Shown here piece by piece: positions 1 to 11,494 of a DNA stretch of 64,000 nt; position 1 is the stretch's first letter, and each line of letters begins with the position of its first letter. Where the stretch lies: NCBI GenBank assembly GCA_019843655.1, contig JACDQD010000003.1, forward strand, positions 1,053,346 to 1,117,345, written 5' to 3'. Origin of the DNA: Lethocerus indicus (Eukaryota; Arthropoda; Insecta; Hemiptera; Belostomatidae). A program made the translations under genes and the position numbers. The notes under the pieces are model-generated. The model searched no databases. It worked only from the letters and a program-made list of their open reading frames with translations, and had not been told where the DNA came from.

Positions 1-448
1 TAGACACGGAATGCGGGAGTAAAATTCGTATTACCGAGAGATTCCCCTGTGAGATAAGATTTGAATTTGTTTGCTTATCGCATTCCGCACAATTCGCGCC
101 CATTTCACCCGCAGAGCTGTTCACTATTACGGATCTGCGGTCGAAGTTGTGAAATGACATTGCACACACACAGCGCCCCCCCCCCACCCCATGAAAATAA
201 CGGTGTTTCGCGCCATACATGAAAGTTCGTTTCAAAACAATATTTATGTTTGTTGCATTTGCAACAGCCTATTTATTTACAGTCGCGCCAGTTGGTAAAT
301 ACCCTGTAGAAGTTAGCTGTAAGTACAATTTTTAACCGTGAGGTTACCCAACTTGAGGTAAATTGTTTTCCCGTACATCTTTATTTAGATATTTGAAACA
401 AATTGAGGAAATTAGTTTGGAATATCTGTTTTGTTGTTTGCGAGCGTT
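1..448. other. gene-free AT-rich stretch
   Basis: No open frame or repeat that I can name. A run of ten C residues lies at 176-185. Nothing else stands out. Confidence 0.5.
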
Positions 449-590
449 GTCCTTCTGTCTCCTCTCGCCGGTGTGTACATTTGATAGACCGATTTCGACC
501 GATCACTTTAGCTACTGATTATGGCGAGCGGCCGAAACCGGTCTAACAGATGTACAAACCATTTTGCCGAGAGGAGACAGAACTGTTTGT
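449..590. mobile_element. foldback element copy 1 (short form)
   Basis: Two inverted arms surround a loop of about 30 bases. The left arm (454-498) begins ctgtctcctctcgccgg and contains a TGTACAT followed by a degraded agaccg block. The right arm (529-580) mirrors it with gccgaaaccggtcta, ATGTACA and gagaggagacag. The arm sequence is shared with the copies near 10.5, 33.5, 35.8 and 54.6 kb. No coding capacity, so this is a non-autonomous palindromic element. Arms are more diverged than in the other copies. Confidence 0.7.
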
Positions 591-1602
591 TATCTAAATT
601 TGAGCGGACCACACAGTATCGTAACCTCGTAAAGAAAGAGTATTCACTATGGTTTTAAAATACAAAAATGAGGGTAAAGTAATATTTCTTTGGCGCGTTA
701 GTGTACCGCGCTGCCGGCCGGTTTAAGCGTCGACTTTTAACCGCAAACTGTGATAGGATTACAGAATAAATAATACAGGAAAAAAAAATACACCGTCGGG
801 CCCGTTTTCACCTTTTCACCGTGGTGTTAGCCGATAGCGGGCACTTTCTCGCTCGGTGGGCCCGAAAAAGTCAACCGAAAAGAAATCTCCCCGGCTAACC
901 TCTTTAACGGGCGGCTGCAGTTCACAAAAGGGAGGACGAAAAAATCTGTGCGAAAGTTCGCGCCATCAATCGCCGTTTTCAGCCGATTTTTCCGGCATCT
1001 CCGACCGGAAACCTATTTCTGTCGGCGGTGTTTAAACGTGAAATTTTCGCTTTTTCTATAACCGAACAAATCAAAATTGAAATACAAGATTATCGATCGG
1101 CTCTGAAATACCTGTAACTAGGTGAGCATTATTTATTCTAAATCTAAAAAAAAAGTCCGAAAGGAATGCGCGCCGAAGTATCTTCTGGCAAACTGGCACT
1201 GTCGGCAAAAAATATACTATAGAATTGTATCCTGGAAATTCAATTCGGTATAACTGTATTCACCCGAAGATATTTATTTCAGAGTTCTCTTCTCAGACAG
1301 TTTTGTCCTTTGAAAGACAAGACATGCCCCCTCCCCACCCCCCCCAGGACTAACCCCAGGTGGAATAAGCCAGGTGATTGGAGACGATGGTGCGGGCGCT
1401 AATTCACGCGCCTGTATATTTCATTATGCGGCCCCCAATAAAGAACTAATTGTAATTAGCTGGCGGTAAAGTGGACCGTTAAGAGAGGATACAGGTGCGA
1501 AAACTGGGAAGGTGTTCAGCGACTTATGACTGCCAGCCGGCGGTATAGCTCACTGTGACAAACGGATTGTTCGGTCGATCTCACTTATTTAATAGTGATA
1601 GT

Positions 1603-1622
1603 AAAAATAATAATAATAATAA
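1603..1622. repeat. (AAT)n microsatellite
   Basis: A short run of AAT units within AT-rich sequence. Confidence 0.8.
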
Positions 1623-4600
1623 CTGTTTTTATTGGAAGACGTACTCGCGTTTTTGGTCCTTCGGTAGACCGGTTTCGGTCCTAACATTTGTTGTACAACA
1701 CCGGCAGGCCGACAAAATCTCACAGCTTCTAATTACAGGAAACCATTAAAAGTGGGCACATCTTAATTATAGATCAATAAACTACTGATTTGCGTCGTTA
1801 TACTTTGACGGCCTGCGATGTGACGAAACGGCGTCAGTGCTAACAGGATGCGCGTTGGCCAGCAGTATTACCAGCGCCGAATGCTAATAAATGTGACGAG
1901 AGGCCGAAATTGGTCCACCAATCGGAGGACGTACAGGGGGAACTAATTCTATTTCCAGTGATTTTAAAGAATTGAAACAGCACTTCCTATTCTTCAAATT
2001 CAAGGGTTTCTGCGCGAAGTGAGTTCGGAGAAGGTGCGAGGTATTAATGATGATTACTGATAATGATGATGTGGACGGTATTAATGCGTAATTGAGGGGG
2101 ATTCACTATCCATAAACGAATGACAGATTGCACTGTTTAAGTATTCCACATCCGGGTCCGTAGGAATGGCGACGTTTCGACAGCGAGAGCCGGCCGCATG
2201 AAGGATATGACTCAAGGGTGGAGAATGGAGCCGTCCCGAGGGGAAGGAAATTTCGAATCGGTCTGTCCCCGATTTCGATTTGGTCAGTGTTCTTGATGTT
2301 TGACCCGTGGGGTGAATTTTTCGCCGTTGCGGATAACCGAATTAGCCGAGGCCCTATACCTACCGGGGATGGCGAAACAGCGCTCGGAGGGTAAAAGAGA
2401 ACGAGAGCACACGACCCCCCTACCTGTATATCTGGGACCTCTGAAACGTGATTGACTTTCGAAAGAAATTTTTCACCTAATTTCTGGAACCTACCAGTCA
2501 GTACAAGGTTACAGTAACTTTATCAACTGAAGTATTTGAATGGAAAATCTGTCTGTTTCACGTACTTTCGGATATCCAGTTCGTTTTTCTGCCTCGCAGG
2601 TACTCCTACAATAATTTCTGTCTTTCCGATAATCGGTACGTTTTTATCAGTTTTTCATTCGTAAGAAAATAATATGAACTGTATACATTATTTTACAGAA
2701 AAATTTCAAAATATACGAATCAATTTTCAGACGATCCTCGGGTTGGAGTTTGTTGGAGCCGGTGTTTTTTTTTTTCTTTTAATGCTCAATGTTCCGTTCG
2801 GGAAATGCGGGAAATTTCCTATCAGCTGTCTCCTCAGTTGAGAGTTGATTTTCCCCTTGGCGCGAGTAGTAATCAATGTGTGTGTCAATCGACCGTTTCG
2901 AGAATTCGGCTCATCGATTCGTGCTTAGGGAGAGAGGCGCGCTACCGCGCTATATGCATCGGGCACGCGAGATATTTGAGTTTATAATTTCAATTATAAA
3001 TATTACAAAAACGAATATACCGCCGTGAAGTATCTATTTTGGGGAGAGGTCACTTCGTTCGGCGCCCAACCTCCCCGGTTCGTACTGCAGAAGAAACACT
3101 TTTATGGTCACAAAAAATATGTTGGTAAAACAATTTTTACTGTCCGAAAGTATCGCCGTTATCCAATCTTTGACACGTGGAAGTCCTTCACGATGACCGC
3201 ACATAATTTTGATTGCAATTTATCAATTTTTCAACGTCTACCGTTGCGTGTGACATATTCAAATTACTCGTTGGTTTGACAACCGACCCCGGTTTCATTT
3301 GCGGTTTGTGAAATCCGAGCAAATTTAAAGCTTTGCACTATTTGATTAACTTGTTATTCTGACTGAACCTCCACCCCTATAATCTGCCCCTCGGTATTGG
3401 GTTGTATTCTGAAGTATTTATAAACTTCATCAATTGGCCGAATTCACACACTTTATTGCTCATTACCCAATCGTCCTATATTCAGTTGGATAGATCGGCA
3501 TCAGGTGAAACAGAATTGTTGTAAATGCCTTGAATAGTATTAAGTTTTTATAATACATCCCTTCAAAAGGATGATTGAATATCGGGTGCCCAAAATACAC
3601 TAATCGATGCATATCGGGGACAATTTATTATATTTTATTATCTTCCTGTAGCGGGGAATATTATCGCGTAATGTGATTAATGTCACCTATTATTTCTAAT
3701 GAAACGTAACTCAAACTGACCTAGATAACTTAAACCTACTGTTTTGGTAATTTTGGGCCGTGATAATTATTGCAGACTGTCTCTGTTTAGAAATTTACCT
3801 GAGGAAAACCGTTCAATATTTTGTACAATTTCACTTGTAGCTTCTAGAACGATTACACGCCGTATGACCTCGCCCAACGTTTTCTCTTTCTGTATCATCC
3901 GGAATTTTCCCCCCGGCGATTTTTCCGAAGGAAAATTGCCGCATAACTCTAGTGGAATATGTCAGAATTCATCATATCGCAGTATTACGTCCGTTCGAAG
4001 GGGAAATTCGTTAAGGAAAACGCGAACGAACCAAATTAACATTTGCACAAAATTTACAGCAGAAAATCATAGGATCGCTAAAGAAATATGTTGAACAGTT
4101 GGTAACGTTGAAGTGCATATAATTAGTAGATAGAACTGTATTGAGTATCTATAATTAGTACATATATCATGTTTTGGTGGCTCACCATCGTAACAGTCAC
4201 GTTTAAAGCTGCTATTATTTAAAAAATATTTGAAACATCGTTATAAATAACAAAGTGTACGCGTTTTGAAATCGTTCGTTTTAAAAGGGAACGGATGAAC
4301 GGATCAATTTCAAGTGAATTGCACGCGGGACAAATGCCTTCCGTTTCGATATCGTATTAATACAATTATACCTAAATACAATTTCGTGCATACATACAAT
4401 ACAATTTTCCGAATGTTCTACGGTTTTATAGCGGTAGTAACGCTATTCCACTTTACCTGAATACCTAATACAAATTATATTTTATTACTAGTTCGGCAAA
4501 TGGTTATTTTCAGAAGTAAGAGATACATATTTATACCAATTTTTTGTTTTGCTCTTAATAAATCTGAAATCGAAATTCCTCCCTTCGAAATATCCTTCAC

Positions 4601-5279
4601 ATTTTGTTTAAAAACTCTTGTACAAACATTACAATTCACGAAGAGTGTTTACCCGCAGCAAAATTAAATAGCACTTGAGCCGTTAAAGATTATTTTACTT
4701 ATCGTTCTACACAGACTTATTATTTTATGTATATATAAATGTCTGATTACTGGAACCTGGGCTTTTCAAAATGCATTGTAGGTTTAGTTACACGTGCCTA
4801 CGTAGAGAATAACGCGGTTTTCATCACACAAAATGTAGTAAAACTTTATAACAGTTTTTCTTGTTTATGAAACCGTGATTTTCATCCAATAAAATGACGT
4901 TTTTCTCCTTAATGTGCGGATTTTTTCTTCGAATTGTACGTGTCCACGTAGATAGATCAAACTTTGGTGAGATAGGTAGAAATCCCATAAAATTTAGTAA
5001 AACTCCAGGACCAGGTGTTTAGGGGTTGGGTGGGGGGAACGCCCACACCCCTCGCGTACTGTACACAGTCGGTCCCTATATTTAGGCTTTTTTTTTTTTA
5101 GCTATTTCTTCTTTATTCCGTGAATGCCCTTAGTTCCGTTGTACGTTGTACGGGAGAGTGAGGTTACACCAGTACATGCAGGTAGTCGGTGGGGGGTGGG
5201 TGGTGTTTGTGAGGTTGTAAGGGACAAAGGGCGGGCCTGTGGGTGAGCGCGCGTGTGGCCTATCGGAGGAGGGGTCTGG

Positions 5280-5345
5280 CTGGTGGCAGGAGGAGGAGGA
5301 GGAGTAGGAGGAGGGGCGGAGGAGGGGAGGAGGTTCGGATGAGGC
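5280..5345. repeat. GGA-rich low-complexity tract
   Basis: Imperfect GGA/GGGA repeats. The strand asymmetry produces a Ser/Pro-rich minus-strand open frame (5130-5411), which I regard as an artefact of the repeat. Confidence 0.75.
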
Positions 5346-5789
5346 CGCCCGGGAAAGTAGGACGACGGCCCAGTTTGTCCAAAACCTAACCATGACCCCC
5401 TTCTTCACCACCCAATTCCTATATACTCACTATTCTCTATTGTCTCCCTTCAACCTCTCCCCCCCCATAATGCCCTTCTAATCGTGCACAGCCGCTTTTG
5501 AAGGGTGGTTGTGGTGGCGGTGGTGGGGGTATTAATCGGGGACGTCCACACAAAAAACAGAATATGGTACCGAAACTTCATTACCCCGACGACGAAATAG
5601 GTATCACTCTCTGGGAATCGACACAATTCTATTCCTTTCAGAATACAGGTCATACTTGAATTATCGGGGAATCTACGCCCAGGTACATCAATAAAAATCT
5701 TTCTTTTTTTTTTTTTTTGTTCCTCCCGTGACTTCGATTTGGCGTAAAGCCCCTGTTTCGCGTCACGCTATGACTGACGTATATAAGCT

Positions 5790-5812
5790 CCTGGTGGTCC
5801 TAGACCACCAGG
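5790..5812. repeat. perfect 10-bp hairpin
   Basis: CCTGGTGGTC at 5790-5799 and its exact complement GACCACCAGG at 5803-5812 are separated by CTA. The stem is GC-rich and the loop very short. No T-run follows directly and there is no neighbouring gene, so a role is not assigned. Confidence 0.8.
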
Positions 5813-7239
5813 GTTCAACATTCGTTCAAACATTATAAAGGGAAACACCACAGTTGTACGAAATAAAAGTAATAGATAAAAATTGTATCAAATACAAATT
5901 TCACTAGCTCCTTCTCGCCAGGGATTTGGGGCCGGTTCGGTTTCAAAATACGCATCGTAAATTATTAAAGTTCTATTCTGTTGTCGAGCACTAAATCTCA
6001 CTCTTTTCATGAAATTACTGCACTCGAACTGTGTCTCACATCGAGTTGAAAAACAAACTTTCGGCTCAAACATTCGATATTTTTGTACTGTCGACAATGC
6101 CGGAAGGATATTTTTCTTCAATTTTTCGTAAATCCGACACGATTTTGATGTATATAAGTCCGGCTCTTTCTTTACGAAAAAGTGGAACGTACTCCATTTC
6201 TTTATGGACAAACCGCTAGAGTTTTAATATTTAAATATTGAAAGTATTTTACTGTGAGGGGGAACGTGAATATCGGAGATATTAAATATGCGAGTTTGTT
6301 GTAAATCCCCTGCGCTTGGGGCCGATCGCGGTTTCGCTTTTCCCCACTCAGTTTTCATCACTTTCCCCTACTGTATTATCAATGGCAGTTCTCCGCCTCC
6401 CAGAATTCTGTTTTCAGGTTTTTCGACTCTCCAGGTCTTCGGGCCTGGGATACGTTCATAGTCCCTCTCGGTTAGGTTGCGCAACAGGAGATGGTTTTAA
6501 ACAAGCCCCCCCTCCCCCCGGGGGGGCGGAAAGTGGTACGTGAAAGTGGTGCACGTGGTTTCGGACAGCGAGCGTGTGTGTTGTGTGTACAGGAATCGAC
6601 GATTGTGGTGGCCACATCGTTGTAGTAAAGGTCGAAAATAAAATTAGATCGAGGGCGATTGATTCTGCGCCGTGTCCAGTAGTCGAGCGATCCTCTTGAA
6701 GCGAACCAAAAAAAAAAAATGGAGAAGATACCGGGGAATTTGGACAGAAGGCCAGATTCAAAAATGTGTACGAAATATATACCAAATGTTAACTGCCAAA
6801 TAGATATTTCGATTTACGTTCACAACATCTCAGATTACCACTCAACGTTGGTTCGCTATTTGTGGACGTTTTTCGAAAACCTAATCCTCTCGAATTTCGA
6901 TATCTCACTGTAATTTTAATTATAAAATAATTTCGCCGTGCATATGTGTGTAAAAAAATAATCATTAAATGGTACATAGTGTGTGCGCGCGTTGCGGGAC
7001 CTGCCTGCAAAACTGATGAGTCATCCTCGATATTAGACCCGGATTTCCGGTAGATTTTCAGAAACGCCGTTTAAAATTTCCGTCTATAGGGTTCTACCGA
7101 AGCCAAATTTAACATAGCCCCCCCCCCTGGACCCCCATATATATTAATACATAATGGATGTTACAGCAATAAAAACCTATAAAACAGGATATAGGCCAGG
7201 CGGACCATGCCAGAAGGCGGTTTTTATTTATTTATAATT

Positions 7240-7345
7240 TTATTTTAGCCCATTCTCTTTTCTCGGCTGCATTAGGGCTGCAGTTTTTGCTCTCAATACT
7301 GCCCGGCGACTGGTTCTTTAACCATAGAAATTCTGAACGTTACAA
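7240..7345 (+). repeat. dispersed repeat family G, partial copy
   Basis: The segment reading roughly gctctcaatactgcccggcg then actggttctttaacc resembles 40320-40375 (gctctcaacactgcctgatt) and 36640-36690 (acagcccggtgaccggttca). Only the 3' part of the family is recognisable here. Confidence 0.45.
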
Positions 7346-8479
7346 GAAGACAGGAAGTGTCGGTAAATGGGTTAAGGACACGTACGAGTCTGACGCATCC
7401 CCCTCCCGTCATCTCTTATCGAATGAGCCAAAACTAAATTAACAGTCTGACATAAAATAGCGCAATGTAAACTGTACAAGCGGCGACGAAAAATATCCAG
7501 AAGACAAACACTCGACAATAGAACTGTCACAATAAACCGACACCGGTAATCTTATAATAGTTGAGCATTTGAAATATGACGCCCTGATATGACCCAGTTC
7601 CGGTTCAAATAATCCGTATCGTACTGTCTTGTGAATGTTCTCACTAATCCTCCACGTAGAAATAAGTTTCGTCTTTGCCTGGAAAATGGAGGCCAAATGA
7701 TTACCGGCGTAGGCACTGTAAAACTACAACTTTTGACTCCTGAGGAATCCTTAAGTAAATGACTACTACTTGTAGATGAAACGATTTCCCGACTTGATTC
7801 GGTGTATTTGTCACAGTGACGTAGTTTTCGTTGCAGTTTCCTCTTCAATAAAAACAAAAAAAAATGTGAAAACCGGAAATTTTATATGTCAATTTTCAGT
7901 CGCAAAATCGTCGTTTTCACGGACCATAAAATGCCAAAAGTTTCTTCAGGTTGGAAATAGTCTGAAATGCGATATACTTTCTTGGAAACCTGACGAATAT
8001 ATTGGCAGTTTTTTAATACCGACAAATATTGGTAATGTCCGCCGTTCGATTATTTCCCAAATGAAACAATCCCCGGAGTAAATTGCCGATTGTGTGGGCG
8101 AAACTATCGAAATAGTGACAGTAACGAGACTTTCCTCGTACGCACTGGACTGACGCACTTGTTATAAAATTGCTCATATCACTGTCACTTGTCTGTGTAA
8201 TATGACGAGGATTTGTAATAATAAACGGGACCTTCGTGGCGACTGTTTTTAAAATACAGACAGTAGCTGTTTGCAGCCACTTCAAATCAGTGCATTGTCT
8301 TTAGGAGCCATCAGCAAAATTCGAGTAGACGTAAAATTACCGTAATAAATATGTTATTTTGACGATTTGCTAGAAATTCGACTAGGTTTTATAGGTATTT
8401 TAATAGGCGCTCTGATGGCCTTGGCGATCTATTCGACGGTTTATGACATATCCTTTGGTTTTTTTTTGTGTGTGTGCCT

Positions 8480-8481
<2 letters not shown>

Positions 8482-8535
<54 letters not shown>
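8482..8535. repeat. (AT)n microsatellite
   Basis: Uninterrupted AT dinucleotide run of about 54 bases, preceded by a short TG run. Confidence 0.98.
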
Positions 8536-8539
<4 letters not shown>

Positions 8540-9037
8540 TTAACGGAATATTCATAATATGAAGTTGGTAAAATGTAACGCGGAGTTTTGCTGAAACGAC
8601 TATTCCGAAAGTTTGACAGTCCGCGACCTTCCCCTTCTAATTGATCATTGTGTCACAGTTTCAAATAGAATCTTTGGTGGTCTTTTAAGGAAAATTGAGC
8701 CCGTCCCACCGACGGGAGGTTTTTATGTGGTGTGGGCGCTTTAAAACGTTTTAATGACGCGGTAAAATAAAACGGAGCGGCGCGTCTCGTCCTCCGCCGT
8801 TTGGCATTCGTCTCAATGACGAATTCGCCTCTACACGCCCGGTATATCGGTTTGACCTGTTACCGCGTACTTGAGTTTTTCTTGAAAATAAAAATAACCG
8901 TCAGTCCTTACACTTTATTATAATATTCGATAAGGCGGACGGATTTGATGATAAGAAAAAAAACTGCGATTATTTTTTTCCACTGTTAACACAAAGCCCT
9001 GTCGACGATTTCCGGCGTACTCTGAATTATACGCGTC

Positions 9038-9081
<44 letters not shown>

Positions 9082-9861
9082 GCGGTCCGAGCGTTTTGAA
9101 CGAATATTAATATCACTAAATTGTTGTTTGGCGCGATGAATAAAATATCAGTTGAAATGACGAAACAGAGAGGCCCCCGGATATTTGACCGTGTTCTTTA
9201 TATCGCCTGACAATAAAACGCATCCCCCTCTTCCCCCCTCCCCGATGATTCCGAATGAAGTACTGTTTATAACATTAGATTTTATTGCTCGTCGACATTT
9301 CAGGATTTTTTTCCGCGCCCCTACCAACAGTCCGAAACAGCAGTCCGGTCCTTGAAACGATTTCAAACTGCACACAAATAATTATAATTCTGGCTAGAAA
9401 GAACAGGCGGAATTCCGAACCCGATCAATGCGGTTCGGAATCGAAAACTTTCGGCACCGCGAAATAATAAAGGCCGAGAATCCCGTATAGAGTTTTTTTT
9501 GTTATTCAATTTTCTAATTCCACAGTTCAAATTAGAAAAATACCGCTCGGGAATCGAATTGTTGTATAATTTTGGCTTACCAATAAACAGGGAAGAAGGG
9601 AGATTTTTTTTAAAAATATATTTTCTTGCGGAATAAATCTGAACATCAATTTTATATAAACCGGTACTGTATTCATTAGTTGGGATAATTACGGTATTGT
9701 AGATTATTGAATGTAGATTATCGCTTTGCTCTCCTCCTCCCCCCATTTCGGAATGTTTCATAATTTTGCCCCGGCTCGCCCGTGTTTCGAAAGTTATAAT
9801 TTCGTACGTAGGAGATTTCGTTACAAGGTAAGTTTGAAGAGAATCGGCGTTTTAGAACGGG
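8536..9861. other. gene-free stretch
   Basis: Contains an (AT)n array at 9039-9080. A minus-strand open frame of 132 codons at 9363-9761 has no recognisable motif, signal peptide or repeat, and I do not call it a gene. Confidence 0.45.
9039..9080. repeat. (TA)n microsatellite
   Basis: Uninterrupted TA run of about 42 bases. The flanks are cgcg-containing on both sides, so the array sits in a short palindromic context. Confidence 0.98.
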
Positions 9862-10335
9862 CTAGGTAGGTAAAGAACAACGTTTCGAGTTTAAACGTCG
9901 GCAGCAGGAAAATCTTGACACACTAACATCTATTCGAGCCGCCGCTCGTTGAAGAGACCTCAGACTCTGAACGATATGTTCTGTTTTTATTCGGACTTTT
10001 TTCGCCAACTTCATCGTCAGTAGCATTCCGTCGGCCGCACAGTCAACCTTTATGACTGTTGCTAGCATCGCTCCATTGACTCGACCAAGAATCCACTTGT
10101 GACGCCCGTCAACATTCCTTTGTATATTTGGTCTCGTGATACCGTAGTCATTTAATAGTTCCAAATATGTGTTGCGACGGAACGATTCAACCGAAACAAT
10201 TATAGCAAAAATACTGTTCGATTGTTTTCGAGGACTCCGGGGGGGGGGGGGAATATCGCGTTTCTTCTCCGCATTTTCGGTTTGTGTCCAGCGCCAGACC
10301 GGTTTCGTCCGCTCGCCGTCTTCACCAGATTTCAT
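9862..10335 (-). CDS. unassigned open frame, 157 codons
   Basis: Among the longer open frames in the window. I do not recognise it. The middle part (roughly residues 50-130) has a mixed, helix-friendly composition without low complexity, ending in a Lys/Arg/Leu-rich stretch (LAKKVRIKTEHIVQSLRSL), which is more protein-like than most chance frames here. The N-terminal 45 residues read through a poly-G tract (10239-10251) and a foldback-arm scrap (10285-10330), so any genuine coding part would begin downstream of those, as an exon or an old transposon fragment. No splice sites are convincing. It may equally be chance. Confidence 0.15.
   Translation of the reverse strand: MKSGEDGERTKPVWRWTQTENAEKKRDIPPPPRSPRKQSNSIFAIIVSVESFRRNTYLELLNDYGITRPNIQRNVDGRHKWILGRVNGAMLATVIKVDCAADGMLLTMKLAKKVRIKTEHIVQSLRSLQRAAARIDVSVSRFSCCRRLNSKRCSLPT
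10285..10330 (+). repeat. foldback-arm fragment
   Basis: gccagaccggtttcgtccgc followed by tcgccgtcttcaccag matches the core of the foldback arm with several substitutions. It lies about 150 bases upstream of the fuller copy 2. Confidence 0.55.
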
Positions 10336-10474
10336 CAGTCAGATATGGCGGATGACTCACTTCGAACAATTCCACTGACGGTGAACTATTATTTTCTCTC
10401 GGTTATTCGGCTTGTACGCGACCTCAATTCTCCGCCAATACAGCCTCCGCTGGCCGATTATTCGATATTCCTAG

Positions 10475-10790
10475 ATTTAATATATACCGTAGATTTGTGC
10501 TGTTTCTGCCTCCTCTCGCCGATTTGGTCTTTTCCCAGTTCCTCTTTCGCCGGCTCGCCCCATCTTCAGTAGCGCTGTGTTAATCACTGTCACCTGTACG
10601 GTGGTGTTGTCTCGTTATTGTGTTTTTTTGGGGGATTTTGTTTTGTCGCGGTGACCAACACAACAACACCGCGCTACTGAAGGTGGCGACCGGCCGAAAC
10701 CGGTCTAGCGAAAGACCAAATCAGCGAGAGGAGACAGAAACACCGCAAATGTGTTTAACAGGTATGTTAAACCGTAATATATACCATTTA
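10475..10790. mobile_element. foldback element copy 2
   Basis: The left arm starts at taccgtagatttgtgctgtt, runs through ctcctctcgccgatttggtc and ends near catcttcagtagcgctgtgt (10561-10580). The right arm mirrors it from gcgctactgaaggtggcgac (10672-10691) through gaaaccggtctagcgaaaga to gagaggagacagaaacaccg (10726-10745). Its outer end holds aacaggtatgttaaac (10757-10772), also seen outside copy 4. The loop of about 85 bases contains a short T-then-G run. No coding capacity. Confidence 0.8.
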
Positions 10791-11434
10791 AAAAAAAACC
10801 CCGAATATAGGTTTTGTGCAGATATTTTCTATTTAGTGTCCATAATATCTTCCGCTGTCATGATGATCTTGCTGTCATAAAACTTTATAACTAGCGAATT
10901 GAATTCTATACATTGTTCAACATGGAATTTTAACAGCAAATGTAGGAAAATGATTCATCCCCTTTGTGCGTTACTGTCGGGGGCGAAAGAATTTTACCGT
11001 ATATTTTATCTTCGTTCGGAAAAATGCTTTTCTTTTCCAACTTCCTACCGCAAAACGGGCCGAAACTGAATGGGACAATAAAAACGATTCGGTAGCGACG
11101 TTGGCGGGGCCTACACAGACACACAATGACCTTCACCGTTCCCGAAAGACCCAATTTTTTATTGGGAGAGCGTTCCGGTTAAAAACTGGGCCCTCCCTCC
11201 TCCCCCCCGCAATATTTCCCAACTACTGCGTCCTGGTCTAATTAGAATCAAAATAAAACCGCCATCCGTAAATAGTCGCTGTATCGGTTACGCGCTATAG
11301 CTCCGTATCATCATCGAACTACCCGACCTGTTAGGCCGTCTGTTTATTTTCGACTAGTTATTTATATTGCCTATCGTTGTATTGATGATTAATAGTGGGG
11401 CAAAAAACATAACTCACTCCCGGTGTGAGTGTGC

Positions 11435-11494
<60 letters not shown>

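Larger units (their letters stand above)
591..8481. other. gene-free AT-rich stretch with minor repeats
   Basis: Open frames here are short (under about 120 codons) and show no family motif on either strand. Visible structure is limited to an AAT array at 1603-1622, a GGA-rich tract at 5280-5345, a perfect hairpin at 5790-5812, a repeat fragment at 7240-7345, and possible foldback-arm scraps near 1655-1690 and 1890-1930, where agaccggtttcggtc and its rough complement occur about 230 bases apart. Confidence 0.5.

Noticed and set aside
5130..5411. Serine/proline-rich minus-strand protein
   Set aside because: Produced by the GGA-rich low-complexity tract.
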